Shown here: piece by piece, positions 7,288 to 15,578 of the stretch
Layout: every line of letters begins with the position of its first letter
How positions within the stretch are numbered: the stretch's first letter is position 1
Source of the DNA: a bacterium
Lineage (GTDB): Bacteria; JACRDZ01; JAQUKH01
DNA: 29,216 nucleotides
Reading direction: 5' to 3'
Assembly: GCA_028719205.1 (NCBI GenBank)
Contig: JAQUKH010000032.1
Coordinates: 1-29,216 of the forward strand
Program-made: the position numbers and the translations under genes
Notes under the pieces: generated by a model
Seen by the model: the letters and a program-made list of their open reading frames with translations, nothing else
What the model was told of the DNA's origin: nothing
The model's database searches: none

Positions 7288-7316
7288 ATTATACACAAAA
7301 TCTAAATAATTTTCCA
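7288..7316 (-). promoter_or_regulatory. Candidate promoter of hisG
   Basis: Perfect TATAAT (7293-7288) and a weak -35, TGGAAA (7316-7311), 17 bp apart on the minus strand. It lies after the terminator of the upstream gene and 31 bp before the hisG ATG. Confidence 0.6.
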
Positions 7317-7323
7317 CAAAAAG

Positions 7324-7350
7324 AAAAAGGGCGGGAATTAATCCCGCCCC
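7324..7350 (-). terminator. Rho-independent terminator after the Ig-like secreted protein gene
   Basis: GGGCGGG and CCCGCCC (7329-7335, 7343-7349) form a perfect stem with a short AT loop, with a T-rich tail on the minus strand (TTTTTCTTTTT). A T run on the other side means it could act in both directions, but only the minus-strand gene at 7369 ends into it. Confidence 0.9.
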
Positions 7351-7368
7351 CTATTTTTTATCAAACCA

Positions 7369-8499
7369 TTAAGGCGCAACTGTGGTATCTGTCAATATTT
7401 CCAATGAAGGTGTAATTGTAGAAGAAACCATATGCGCGTGGCCATCATCCACCCTGCAATTAATTGTGTAATTAACCGATGGATTTCCATAAACCAGCGA
7501 AGCATTAATGTGCGGGGCTTTCCAAGTTACAGCCATACCATTTGGGCCTGGCGAAAATATTCCAACCGGTAAACCAGGCATACTCGGTATTGCTTCCCAG
7601 ACATAAGTTAAAGGATCACCGTCGCCATCCATAGCGCTTGCTGTAAGAGCTATATCTTCATCAGATTTTATAGAAACATATTTTGATGCCGAGAGGCTGA
7701 TATTATATGGTGGGGTATTGTAACCAGCCGCGCCGCTATTTACATAGACAAAAATATGCCAGGATTCCGCAGTTCCGCCTTTTCCGTCATTCGCGCTGCA
7801 AACAAATTCATAATTTGGCGGTAATCCGGTACCGACTGGCGCCGTCCAACTGCAGTTTTGGCTGTTAGGGCCGGGATTGCTGAAATTCTGCGGGCCATTT
7901 AATATTCTCCAGCTATAATTTATCATGTCATAATTAGGGTCGCTCGCGTTAGCGACTAACCTGATCGATCCTCCGGCGATAATTGTTGACGGTTCCGCAT
8001 GAACATCCATAAACATTGGAGGATTATTAGATGGAGGCGGCTGATAATTTCCACCCATAACATTTACATTTATATCTCTTCTATTTTGCCCGCCTTTTGC
8101 GTCTTTGACCATACACCAAATATTCACCGGTGTCCCAAAATTAGGAGCAGTCCATCTGCAATTCTGCGAATTCTTATTATCAAAAAAACCATTACTGGCT
8201 GACCACTCAAAATAAAATGGCCCATTTTCCATAGGCCCAACCTCTACTCTTACCCCCATACCTGTATTAGGTTGAACAGTCATCATATCAGCAAAAATAT
8301 TGATCCATGTGGGATTCATATAATTACCTTGCCCGCCTTGTCCGCCTCCTGTGAATCCCCCTCCTGGAAATCCCCCTCCTGTATTTTGCCCTGTCCCTGT
8401 AAGACCCTGATCGTTCCCGGGAACACAACTTGGCGCGCCGCAAATAAAAAATACGAAAATAAGCCCCAAGCCAACAAATACTTTAAATTTACAGTTCAT
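7369..8499 (-). CDS. Secreted protein with three Ig/PKD-like domains, lipoprotein-like N-terminus
   Basis: Exported protein of 376 residues of unknown function. I choose the ATG at 8499, not 8559, because AAGGAGG lies seven bases before it and the signal peptide then begins properly (MNCKFKVFVGLGLIFVFFICG). A Cys in GAPSC after the hydrophobic core could be lipidated, though the lipobox is not canonical. A Gly-rich linker with GGGFPGGG-type repeats follows. Three beta-sandwich repeats each have a core Trp and a WTAP or WKAP strand: FEWSASNG/CRWTAP, YSWRILNG/CSWTAP and YVWEAIPS/VTWKAP. These resemble PKD/cadherin-like domains. Such proteins sit on the surface or in the periplasm and bind partners; none can be named here. 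Confidence 0.85.
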   Translation of the reverse strand: MNCKFKVFVGLGLIFVFFICGAPSCVPGNDQGLTGTGQNTGGGFPGGGFTGGGQGGQGNYMNPTWINIFADMMTVQPNTGMGVRVEVGPMENGPFYFEWSASNGFFDNKNSQNCRWTAPNFGTPVNIWCMVKDAKGGQNRRDINVNVMGGNYQPPPSNNPPMFMDVHAEPSTIIAGGSIRLVANASDPNYDMINYSWRILNGPQNFSNPGPNSQNCSWTAPVGTGLPPNYEFVCSANDGKGGTAESWHIFVYVNSGAAGYNTPPYNISLSASKYVSIKSDEDIALTASAMDGDGDPLTYVWEAIPSMPGLPVGIFSPGPNGMAVTWKAPHINASLVYGNPSVNYTINCRVDDGHAHMVSSTITPSLEILTDTTVAP

Positions 8500-8578
8500 A
8501 AAAGCCTCCTTTTTTATTATTATTTTGTTTTTTGAATTCATATATTTAAATCTCCCCATAAAATCTATTCATACTGTA

Positions 8579-8607
8579 TAAATATGCCAAAACATAATAA
8601 CAGTCAA
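8579..8607 (-). promoter_or_regulatory. Weak candidate promoter of the Ig-like protein gene
   Basis: TTGACT (8607-8602) and TATTTA (8584-8579), 17 bp apart on the minus strand, about 80 bp before the chosen ATG. The -10 is poor, so this is only a candidate. Confidence 0.35.
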
Positions 8608-8613
8608 TGGCTT

Positions 8614-9855
8614 TTAATGCATAATTTTTTTTAAATATTCGATATAATCAAATTCAGGGCTCTGCTCAAGTGTATGGCATCTTATACAAATACGCCTGCT
8701 GACCCCGATCGGTTCCCTATGAATTTTATCATGCCCTGTTAACATTCTGTGACACTGCTCGCATTGCACACCTGATTCTTCATCTAAACTATAACCTGAT
8801 GTATGACATGACAAGCAGCCAAGAACTCTATCTTTTCCTTCTTTTCTCAAACTCTCAAGCGCCTTGGCATGTCTCGTAGTTTCCCACTGGTTGTATTCTT
8901 TTTCATGGCACCCCTTGCAATAAATACTACCCAAATATTTACTATTATCTTGAAGCCTTCTTAACTGCTTATTCGCTAAATTATTTTCGAATTCATCGAC
9001 CATTTTTTTGATCTCCGGATCATCCATGACAGATTTGTCCATGGTATATAATTTATTCACGGGGCGGAAATCCGGTTTTTTTGACAGGGTTATCCTGCCG
9101 ACATAATGACCTTTTACCCCGGCTTGCACTAATAAAGTTTTTCTTATTTTTAATGCCTCTTCATTTGGCTTAAAATCTAAACCGCCGATAATAAGATCAA
9201 TACCATCCACACTTTCCGCGAGTTTGGCATTCTCGTCAGAAGCTAACCGGCTTAACACAATTATAAAATCCACTTTCCCCTGTAATGCTAAAATATCTTT
9301 TTTCAAAACATCAATTGGCCCCGATATCTCTAAATTTAAATTTGATATATTTTCATCAGGAGAAATATTACTTTCCGCCATTATTCCCAAAACACCCACC
9401 CTGACATCATTTTTTACGATTATCAGCGTGCTATTAAAAATATTAGTTTTATCCTGTTTGGAAATAATATTGCTGGAAATAAAAGGGGTGTTTTTAGCTT
9501 TTTCTTTCAGGAACTCAAGGCCTGGGATAAGCTCATTCGCGCCGATATTTACAGCGTCGTAATTCATCTTTTTATAAATATCCAAAACAGCCTGATTCTT
9601 TTCCGCTTCATTAATATGGGAGAATAGGTCACCGGCATCCAGTAAGATAGAACTTTTCGCGTCCGGCCTTATTTCTTTTAGGATCGTACCCCTTCTATTT
9701 AATCCGCCAAAAGGAGCTCCGGGACAACTGCATGGTTGCAAAAAACCATAGGTATTATTCGTATAAATAATTTCTATTTCCTGGCAATAATATGTATCAA
9801 AACATATCAAGCTGAATAAAAAAAGAATAAATAAACTTAATTTATATAAACGCAT
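8614..9855 (-). CDS. Degenerate 5'-nucleotidase-like metallophosphatase fused to a tetraheme cytochrome c554-like domain
   Basis: Exported two-domain protein of 413 residues. After a signal peptide (MRLYKLSLFILFLFSLICF), residues 25-265 follow the UshA/5'-nucleotidase fold. It includes LLDAGDLF, VDFIIVLSRLASDENAKLA, DGIDLIIGG and LLVQAGVKGHYVGRITL. The metal-binding motifs are mostly lost: TNDxHG reads YTNNTYG, GNHE reads GANE, LSHxG reads LSRLA and GGHTH reads GGLDF. Instead there is PCSC (residues 41-44) in a PCSCPGAPFGGLNRR context. Residues 305-395 carry four heme sites: CKGCH 313, CLSCH 347, CEQCH 365 and CIRCH 390. They match the cytochrome c554/c-prime-like multiheme class. It is probably a periplasmic or surface electron carrier; the phosphatase fold may be non-catalytic. 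It is transcribed divergently from the kinase cluster. Confidence 0.88.
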   Translation of the reverse strand: MRLYKLSLFILFLFSLICFDTYYCQEIEIIYTNNTYGFLQPCSCPGAPFGGLNRRGTILKEIRPDAKSSILLDAGDLFSHINEAEKNQAVLDIYKKMNYDAVNIGANELIPGLEFLKEKAKNTPFISSNIISKQDKTNIFNSTLIIVKNDVRVGVLGIMAESNISPDENISNLNLEISGPIDVLKKDILALQGKVDFIIVLSRLASDENAKLAESVDGIDLIIGGLDFKPNEEALKIRKTLLVQAGVKGHYVGRITLSKKPDFRPVNKLYTMDKSVMDDPEIKKMVDEFENNLANKQLRRLQDNSKYLGSIYCKGCHEKEYNQWETTRHAKALESLRKEGKDRVLGCLSCHTSGYSLDEESGVQCEQCHRMLTGHDKIHREPIGVSRRICIRCHTLEQSPEFDYIEYLKKIMH

Positions 9856-9951
9856 ATGTTCTCTTTATTAACGATATATCTTTTCGGCTGATTGTAAGAA
9901 AATATTTAACTTTAAAATTATATTTGTAAAATTAAAATTTAGGAGTATCAT

Positions 9952-9999
9952 ATGAATTTGCGAACTCTCAAACTCCAAAACTCAATTCGGAGGACATAA
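9952..9999 (+). CDS. Possible 15-residue leader ORF coupled to the hybrid kinase
   Basis: The ATG at 9952 has a good ribosome site (AGGAG, spaced about eight bases) and opens a frame encoding MNLRTLKLQNSIRRT. Its TAA shares its last A with the ATG of the kinase gene (TAATG), and the kinase's own GGAGG lies inside it. That is the layout of a translationally coupled leader. It is very short and has no known relative, so it may be chance. Confidence 0.4.
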   Translation: MNLRTLKLQNSIRRT

Positions 10000-12557
10000 T
10001 GACCAATATCGATAAGTTATCCATTATATTGAGCGGCAAAAATCTTGATAAGCCTGGGCCAGCCATGCCGTCAGATGTTCCTATACTGGATAAAAACAGT
10101 CATAATTTTTTTAAACAGATCCTTGATGAAATTGAAGATATAAAAAGTGAATTTACAAACAGCATTTCCGGCCAAAAAGTAATATCAGACCTTGGAATAA
10201 AACTCACGTCCGCGAATAACATAAAAGATATTTCCGAAACGATCCTTGATTGCGCTCTGATCCTTACCAAAACACCCGCGGGAAGCATTTCCCTGTACGA
10301 TGAAAAAGAAAATACTCTTAATTTGGTCTCCACTAAAGGTTTCAGCCCTGAATTTTCCGAGGTAAAAAAATATCCTGTAAGAACGGGCGGAATGACTGAA
10401 TATATTTTAAAACAAAAAGAACCGATCATAGTCAATAACATTATCAATCAGCCGTCTTTTAATAATCCCATGATGTTAAAAGAAAAAGTAAGCTCTCTGA
10501 TAGCGGTAAGCTTATTCTGCGAAGAAAAAATAGTGGGTATTTTATATGTAGATGATTTTGTTCCCAGGAATTTTCTGCCTGAACAGATCGCCCTGCTTTC
10601 GCTTTTGGCCATGCAGGCCGCGTTTGGAATAGAAAAAATAAAACTGCTTACTGAATTAGAAAAGAAAAATCAGGAATTAAGCGAAACTACTGAATACATG
10701 AAAGCCGTACTTGACAATTCCGCTGATATGATCATTACCACTGATTCGCAGGCAAATATAGTTGAATTTAATCCTGCCGGAGAACGCATGCTCGGATTTA
10801 AAAAAGAAGAAGTATACGGAACATCTGTAGAAAAATTTTATCGCCACGCCGAAGAAAGACGGAAGATCATTGAAAAGCTCCAAAAGAAAGAACAAATCGC
10901 GAATTATGAAACAAAATTGTGGACAAAAAACGGAAAGCTGTTAGACATCTCTTTAAGCCTGTCGCAATTAAAAAATAAAGACGGCAATAGCGTGGGAACT
11001 GTCGGTATCAGCAAGGATATCAGCAAGCAAAAACAGCTTGAGAAAAAGTTGAGGGAAGCAAATAAAGAACTGGAACAAAAAATAAAAGAAGTCCAAAAAA
11101 TAGAACAGATGAAATCTGATTTTTTATCTGTTGTCTCGCATGAATTAAGAACTCCATTAACATCTATTCTTGGTTTCGCGAAAATGATTCAAAGAAGATT
11201 TACCAAGGATATTCTTCCCTATTTAAATACTTCAGAAACAAAAATGGCTGAATCCGTAAACAAAATACAGGAAAACCTTAAGATCATCACTTCAGAGGGA
11301 GAACGGCTGGCGCGCCTTATAAATAATGTACTGGATCTCGCGAAAATTGAAGCGGGAAAAATGGAATGGAAGGTTGAGCCGGCTAAAATGGAGGAAATAT
11401 GTAAAACTGCCATGAACGCTGTTTCCTCCTTGGCAGATCATAAAAAACTTAATATTAAATTTTTACCTGATGAGGACCTGCCTTTGGTAAATGTGGATCA
11501 GGACAGATTGATACAAGTAGTGACAAACCTTTTCAGTAATGCCATTAAGTTCACTAACACGGGTTCTGTTACATGTATTATAAAAAATCTTAAAGATACC
11601 TTGGAAGTCCGGATCAAAGATTCCGGGGTCGGAATTAAACCTGAGGATATCGGAAAATTATTCGAAAAATTTAAGCAGGTCGGAGATGGAGACACTGTCA
11701 GCGATAAACCTAAAGGGACAGGGTTGGGGCTTACTATTTGCAAAGAAATAATTGAGGCGCTTGGCGGAAAAATCTGGGTTGAGAGCGAATATGGAAAAGG
11801 CAGTTCTTTCATATTCACTTTGCCGGCTATCATTGAAAGCGCTCCATCCAAAGCTAAAAAAACATCTCTAGAATATGCTCCAATAAACATAAGTAAATTC
11901 CTTGATAAGATCAGCAGAAAAGAAAAAGGCCATCTTATCCTGATCGTCGATGATGAATCGCATATAAGGACTCTGCTTCGGGAAGAACTTGAAGAAGAAG
12001 GATACAAGATCTTAGAGGCGGCAAACGGTAATGACGCGCTTGTAAGCGCGCGGAAAGAAAAACCCGACCTTATAATATGCGATATATTAATGCCGGGATT
12101 AAACGGATTTGACGTCCTGACACTACTAAAAACTGATGAAAACACTTCAGATATACCCATACTCATCCATTCGATATATGAAGATAAAGAAAAAGGTTAT
12201 AAACTGGGCGCGGATAAATACATTACCAAATCAGTCAACACCGAAACGTTAATAAAGTCAGTTTCTGATCTTTTATCCGGCAAAGACAAAAAGACAAGGA
12301 ATAAAAAAGTCCTTCTTATTGAAGAAGATAAAGCGATCTCTAAGACCATTCACGATGTTTTAAAATCTAAAGGATATCAGGTTATATTTGCTTACAACAG
12401 CAAGGAAGGATTAGAAAAGGCTAAAATTGAAAGCCCTGATCTGATAATAATCGATGACCTGATATCTAAAGCCAATGGTTATGAGATCTTAAGAACTATA
12501 CAAACGACCAAAGAGACACAAAAATCAAATATAGTTATTCTCACTAGAGATAAATAA
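9999..12557 (+). CDS. Hybrid sensor histidine kinase (GAF-PAS-HisKA-HATPase-REC-truncated REC)
   Basis: Soluble sensor kinase of 852 residues with no membrane segment. A GAF domain spans residues 60-215 (ISLYDEKENTLNLVSTKGF, IVGILYVDDF). A PAS domain spans 232-345 (VLDNSADMIITTDSQANIV). A short coiled coil leads to HisKA with phospho-acceptor His381 in VVSHELRTPLTSI. The ATPase domain shows the N-box NLFSNAIKFT, G1 DSGVGI and G2 GTGLGLTI. A full receiver follows (VDDESHIR, phospho-site in IICDILMPGLNG, Lys in YITKS). A second receiver stops after its fourth strand at VILTRDK, lacking the last third with the conserved Lys. GGAGG precedes the ATG. The next gene starts 25 nt downstream, so these are one operon. 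Confidence 0.93.
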   Translation: MTNIDKLSIILSGKNLDKPGPAMPSDVPILDKNSHNFFKQILDEIEDIKSEFTNSISGQKVISDLGIKLTSANNIKDISETILDCALILTKTPAGSISLYDEKENTLNLVSTKGFSPEFSEVKKYPVRTGGMTEYILKQKEPIIVNNIINQPSFNNPMMLKEKVSSLIAVSLFCEEKIVGILYVDDFVPRNFLPEQIALLSLLAMQAAFGIEKIKLLTELEKKNQELSETTEYMKAVLDNSADMIITTDSQANIVEFNPAGERMLGFKKEEVYGTSVEKFYRHAEERRKIIEKLQKKEQIANYETKLWTKNGKLLDISLSLSQLKNKDGNSVGTVGISKDISKQKQLEKKLREANKELEQKIKEVQKIEQMKSDFLSVVSHELRTPLTSILGFAKMIQRRFTKDILPYLNTSETKMAESVNKIQENLKIITSEGERLARLINNVLDLAKIEAGKMEWKVEPAKMEEICKTAMNAVSSLADHKKLNIKFLPDEDLPLVNVDQDRLIQVVTNLFSNAIKFTNTGSVTCIIKNLKDTLEVRIKDSGVGIKPEDIGKLFEKFKQVGDGDTVSDKPKGTGLGLTICKEIIEALGGKIWVESEYGKGSSFIFTLPAIIESAPSKAKKTSLEYAPINISKFLDKISRKEKGHLILIVDDESHIRTLLREELEEEGYKILEAANGNDALVSARKEKPDLIICDILMPGLNGFDVLTLLKTDENTSDIPILIHSIYEDKEKGYKLGADKYITKSVNTETLIKSVSDLLSGKDKKTRNKKVLLIEEDKAISKTIHDVLKSKGYQVIFAYNSKEGLEKAKIESPDLIIIDDLISKANGYEILRTIQTTKETQKSNIVILTRDK

Positions 12558-12582
12558 ATTTCCGGACGAAGGATCCTAATAA

Positions 12583-15534
12583 ATGGAAACCAAAACGCCC
12601 CAAAAGGAAAAGATAAATCTTAGACGGTTACTTCTGGATGAAAAAGAAAATGTAATCATCCTGTTAGAAGAAATCGTAAAATTGCTTTCTTTCGAAAACG
12701 AGGTATCCTTATATGATAATGAGATGCGTATTATTGCCTCTACTTCCAAGCAACCCGCAGATTCGTTAACCATACCTGTTCATTTGGGCGAAAGTCATGA
12801 AATTGAAAAAGGATTGATCTTTAATTTTACCTATCAGGAAACCCCGGTTGGTTTTATTTTTATTCAAAAAGGCCCGGTCCCAAAAGAAATAATATTTAAT
12901 CTGGCCGGCATGGTAAAAAATCTTTTAAATGAAATTATTAAACTGAAACTTGAAAAAAAAGAACTGCTGCAGGAAATCCTTACTAACTACAGAGAAATAA
13001 ATTTATTGTATAAATTCGGCGGGAATATCAGCGCACACCTGGGCATGGATTCGGTCCTCGAAAACGTCCTGATGGAAAGTAAAAATATTATTGCCGCGGA
13101 TAATTATATTATCCAACTCCTGGATAAAAAAACGAATACACTGCAAACAAAAACTTTTTTGGGGGATATATGCCCGTCTTCCGACCAGACGCATCCGGAC
13201 AGGGTAATTGCCCGCATGGTATTTAAAACCGGAAATCCACAGATCGTTAACGACATAAAAGAAAAACAAAAAGTTAAAGACTGTGAATGCGGTATAAATT
13301 CTGCCATAAGCGTTCCATTAAAAACAAACGAAGAAGTTTATGGAGTGTTAACCTTAAGTTCAAGAAAGGAAAATTATTTTAAGGCGCGCGACGAGAAACT
13401 TTTATTGAGCCTTACATCACAGGCGGCTATCGCGATAGAAAATTATTATCTTGAGCAAATTAACTGGGAGAATAAACGCCAGCTGGCCTTAAAGACAATA
13501 ATAAATGAGGAACAGGAAAAAGAATACAGGGAATATGTAAGCCTGTCATTACAAACAACCGCGTTAGGTAAAATGCCTGCGGATCCTGTTCCGTATCTTA
13601 TATGCGGCGAATATGGAGTAGGGAAAAAACTTCTCGCGAGAGAGGTTCACCGCGGAAGCCAGAGAAAAGACGGCCCGTTCATTCCGGTCGACTGCGGAAT
13701 TTTTTCTTCATCACCGTTGAGCCATAAGCTGTTGTTCGGATCAAGCCTGGGCTTTAAACAAAAAAAATCAGAAGTTGATTTTAGTTATATGGAATTGGCT
13801 GAAGGAGGAACATTATTCCTGCAGAATGTGGACCGGCTGCCGAAAGAACTTGGTGAAAAATTAAGCAATATTATTCTCACCCAGGATAAAAATAATATAA
13901 CACTTTATAAAGACATTAGAATTGCCGCCGAAACATCCGTTTCTCTGGATAAAAAGGTTGAAAAAGGCGAATTTGACCGCGGCCTTTATAAGATCCTGAC
14001 CCAGAATACTATTTTATTGCCTTCTTTAAGGGAAAGAAAAAAAGACATTATTAAGCTGACGGAATATTTCATAAAAAAATATTCCGGGAATCTCGGCAAA
14101 AAAATAGATGGTATTGACAGTAAGGCTTATGAAAAACTTTTGAATTATCACTATCAGCTCGGCAACATTAAAGAATTGAAACAGATCATCGAACGCGCGT
14201 GCATATTAACCGAATCAAATATTATTCCGAGCGATTACATATTTTTAGGCGTACCCCCGGCCCAGACGAAATTCTCCTTTAATCTTCTTAATATTAAACC
14301 CATTAATTATCTGATCAAAAAAGGATTCTTTCCTCATCCTTTTGCTTACGTCAGTTCCCTTTTTGTCCTTCTGATCTATTACTTCGCTTTTTTCGGGAAA
14401 AATAAATTCACGGAGAACCCCGGCACATTTCTCGCATGGTCGCTCTGGTGGCCCTTCTTTATATTTTCTTTTTTCTTTTTCGGCAGGATCTGGTGCAGCA
14501 TATGCCCTATTAATGAATACGGCATTATCTTAAGAAAAATTAAACATTTTAACTTAGAAATACCTTCTTTTATTAAAAATAATACTCATTATTTTATTAC
14601 GATCGGATTTTTATTAGTACTCTGGGTTGAAGAAGCTTTTGTGATGCGTTTCTCCGCGTTCCGCACGGGATTGATCATGGGAACAATATTTTCCGCAGCA
14701 GCCCTTACAAACATACTTTTCCAGCGCCATACTTACTGCCGGTATATCTGCCCTCTGGGCTGGTCAGCAGGCTTTTTTTCTTTCTTTTCAATTATTGAAT
14801 TAAGGTCAAATCCCAATATCTGCGCTAATAAATGTAAAACTCATGACTGCTTTAAGGGTAATAAAAATATCGAAGGATGCCCCATGTTCCTTCATCCCCA
14901 ATTTGTTGACACCAATCTTTTATGTAAACTGTGTATGCGCTGCGTGCGCTTATGCCCTAACGACTCACCGCAGTTAAATTTCAGGCTCCCCGGCTGGGAT
15001 ATCGTATCCAATGAACACCTCGGGCATAAAACCTCTCTTTTAATTATCGCCCTCCTTAGTGTTCCTTACTCGATCGTTCTGTTCGAGTCAAAATGGATGC
15101 ATCAATACTATTCGTTTTTTAATTTTACGCTTTTATTCTGGACACTACCTGTAATAATGGGTTTAATTATCTGGGGGTTAAATTATATATTTTTAGGCCC
15201 TGATAAAAAAAATAATATCCATAATTTTTTTGATGTCATAAATGTTTATATCCCTATTGCTTTGGCGGCTCATGTAAGCCTGCAATTAAAATATATCCCG
15301 GTATTTCCGAAAATAAATATCAACGCCAATCTTCTCGGGACAGATAAAATATTTTCTTTTTCGCTTCTTAATCTTTCACAGACAATACTTATTCTGTCAG
15401 GGCTTGTTTTTTCTTATTTGTTCATGTACTTAAGATCGAGCCGTTATAAAGAAAAACATCATGCATTTTATTATATAAGCCATCATATAATTATGTTCGT
15501 TTATTGCTTGTCATTTTTATATTTTCTGATATAA
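12583..15534 (+). CDS. GAF / degenerate sigma54-type AAA+ / membrane polyferredoxin fusion
   Basis: A 983-residue fusion I do not know as a named protein. Residues 135-290 form a GAF domain (SVLENVLMESKNIIAADNY, SAISVPLKTNEEVYGVLTL). Residues 310-555 match the sigma54-activator AAA+ domain: Walker A CGEYGVGKK, AEGGTLFL, FDRGLYKIL, LPSLRERKKDII and QLGNIKELKQII. The GAFTGA loop is absent (LLFGSSLGFKQKK) and Walker B Asp-Glu is Gln-Asn (FLQNV), so sigma54 activation and normal ATP hydrolysis look unlikely. No HTH follows. Residues 585-983 resemble NapH/NosR/CcoG-type membrane ferredoxins: CSICP (638-642), CRYICP (719-724), CANKC with further Cys 756 and 766, and a classical CKLCMRCVRLCP (781-792), with about nine membrane helices around them. 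Confidence 0.87.
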   Translation: METKTPQKEKINLRRLLLDEKENVIILLEEIVKLLSFENEVSLYDNEMRIIASTSKQPADSLTIPVHLGESHEIEKGLIFNFTYQETPVGFIFIQKGPVPKEIIFNLAGMVKNLLNEIIKLKLEKKELLQEILTNYREINLLYKFGGNISAHLGMDSVLENVLMESKNIIAADNYIIQLLDKKTNTLQTKTFLGDICPSSDQTHPDRVIARMVFKTGNPQIVNDIKEKQKVKDCECGINSAISVPLKTNEEVYGVLTLSSRKENYFKARDEKLLLSLTSQAAIAIENYYLEQINWENKRQLALKTIINEEQEKEYREYVSLSLQTTALGKMPADPVPYLICGEYGVGKKLLAREVHRGSQRKDGPFIPVDCGIFSSSPLSHKLLFGSSLGFKQKKSEVDFSYMELAEGGTLFLQNVDRLPKELGEKLSNIILTQDKNNITLYKDIRIAAETSVSLDKKVEKGEFDRGLYKILTQNTILLPSLRERKKDIIKLTEYFIKKYSGNLGKKIDGIDSKAYEKLLNYHYQLGNIKELKQIIERACILTESNIIPSDYIFLGVPPAQTKFSFNLLNIKPINYLIKKGFFPHPFAYVSSLFVLLIYYFAFFGKNKFTENPGTFLAWSLWWPFFIFSFFFFGRIWCSICPINEYGIILRKIKHFNLEIPSFIKNNTHYFITIGFLLVLWVEEAFVMRFSAFRTGLIMGTIFSAAALTNILFQRHTYCRYICPLGWSAGFFSFFSIIELRSNPNICANKCKTHDCFKGNKNIEGCPMFLHPQFVDTNLLCKLCMRCVRLCPNDSPQLNFRLPGWDIVSNEHLGHKTSLLIIALLSVPYSIVLFESKWMHQYYSFFNFTLLFWTLPVIMGLIIWGLNYIFLGPDKKNNIHNFFDVINVYIPIALAAHVSLQLKYIPVFPKININANLLGTDKIFSFSLLNLSQTILILSGLVFSYLFMYLRSSRYKEKHHAFYYISHHIIMFVYCLSFLYFLI

Positions 15535-15578
15535 TAATAATTCTGTTTGAGGGAGATTTTTATTGAAAGGCCATAATT

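Noticed and set aside
8500-8559. Upstream ATG for the Ig-like secreted protein
   Set aside because: It would put 20 charged residues before the signal peptide, while AAGGAGG fits the ATG at 8499.
11498-12166. A 222-codon minus-strand frame opposite the hybrid kinase
   Set aside because: Ser-rich translation with no motif, exactly antisense to the HATPase and receiver domains; a shadow frame.
12583-15534. Calling this gene a sigma54-dependent transcription activator
   Set aside because: The GAFTGA loop, the Walker B acids and a DNA-binding domain are all missing, and the C-terminal 400 residues are a membrane ferredoxin.
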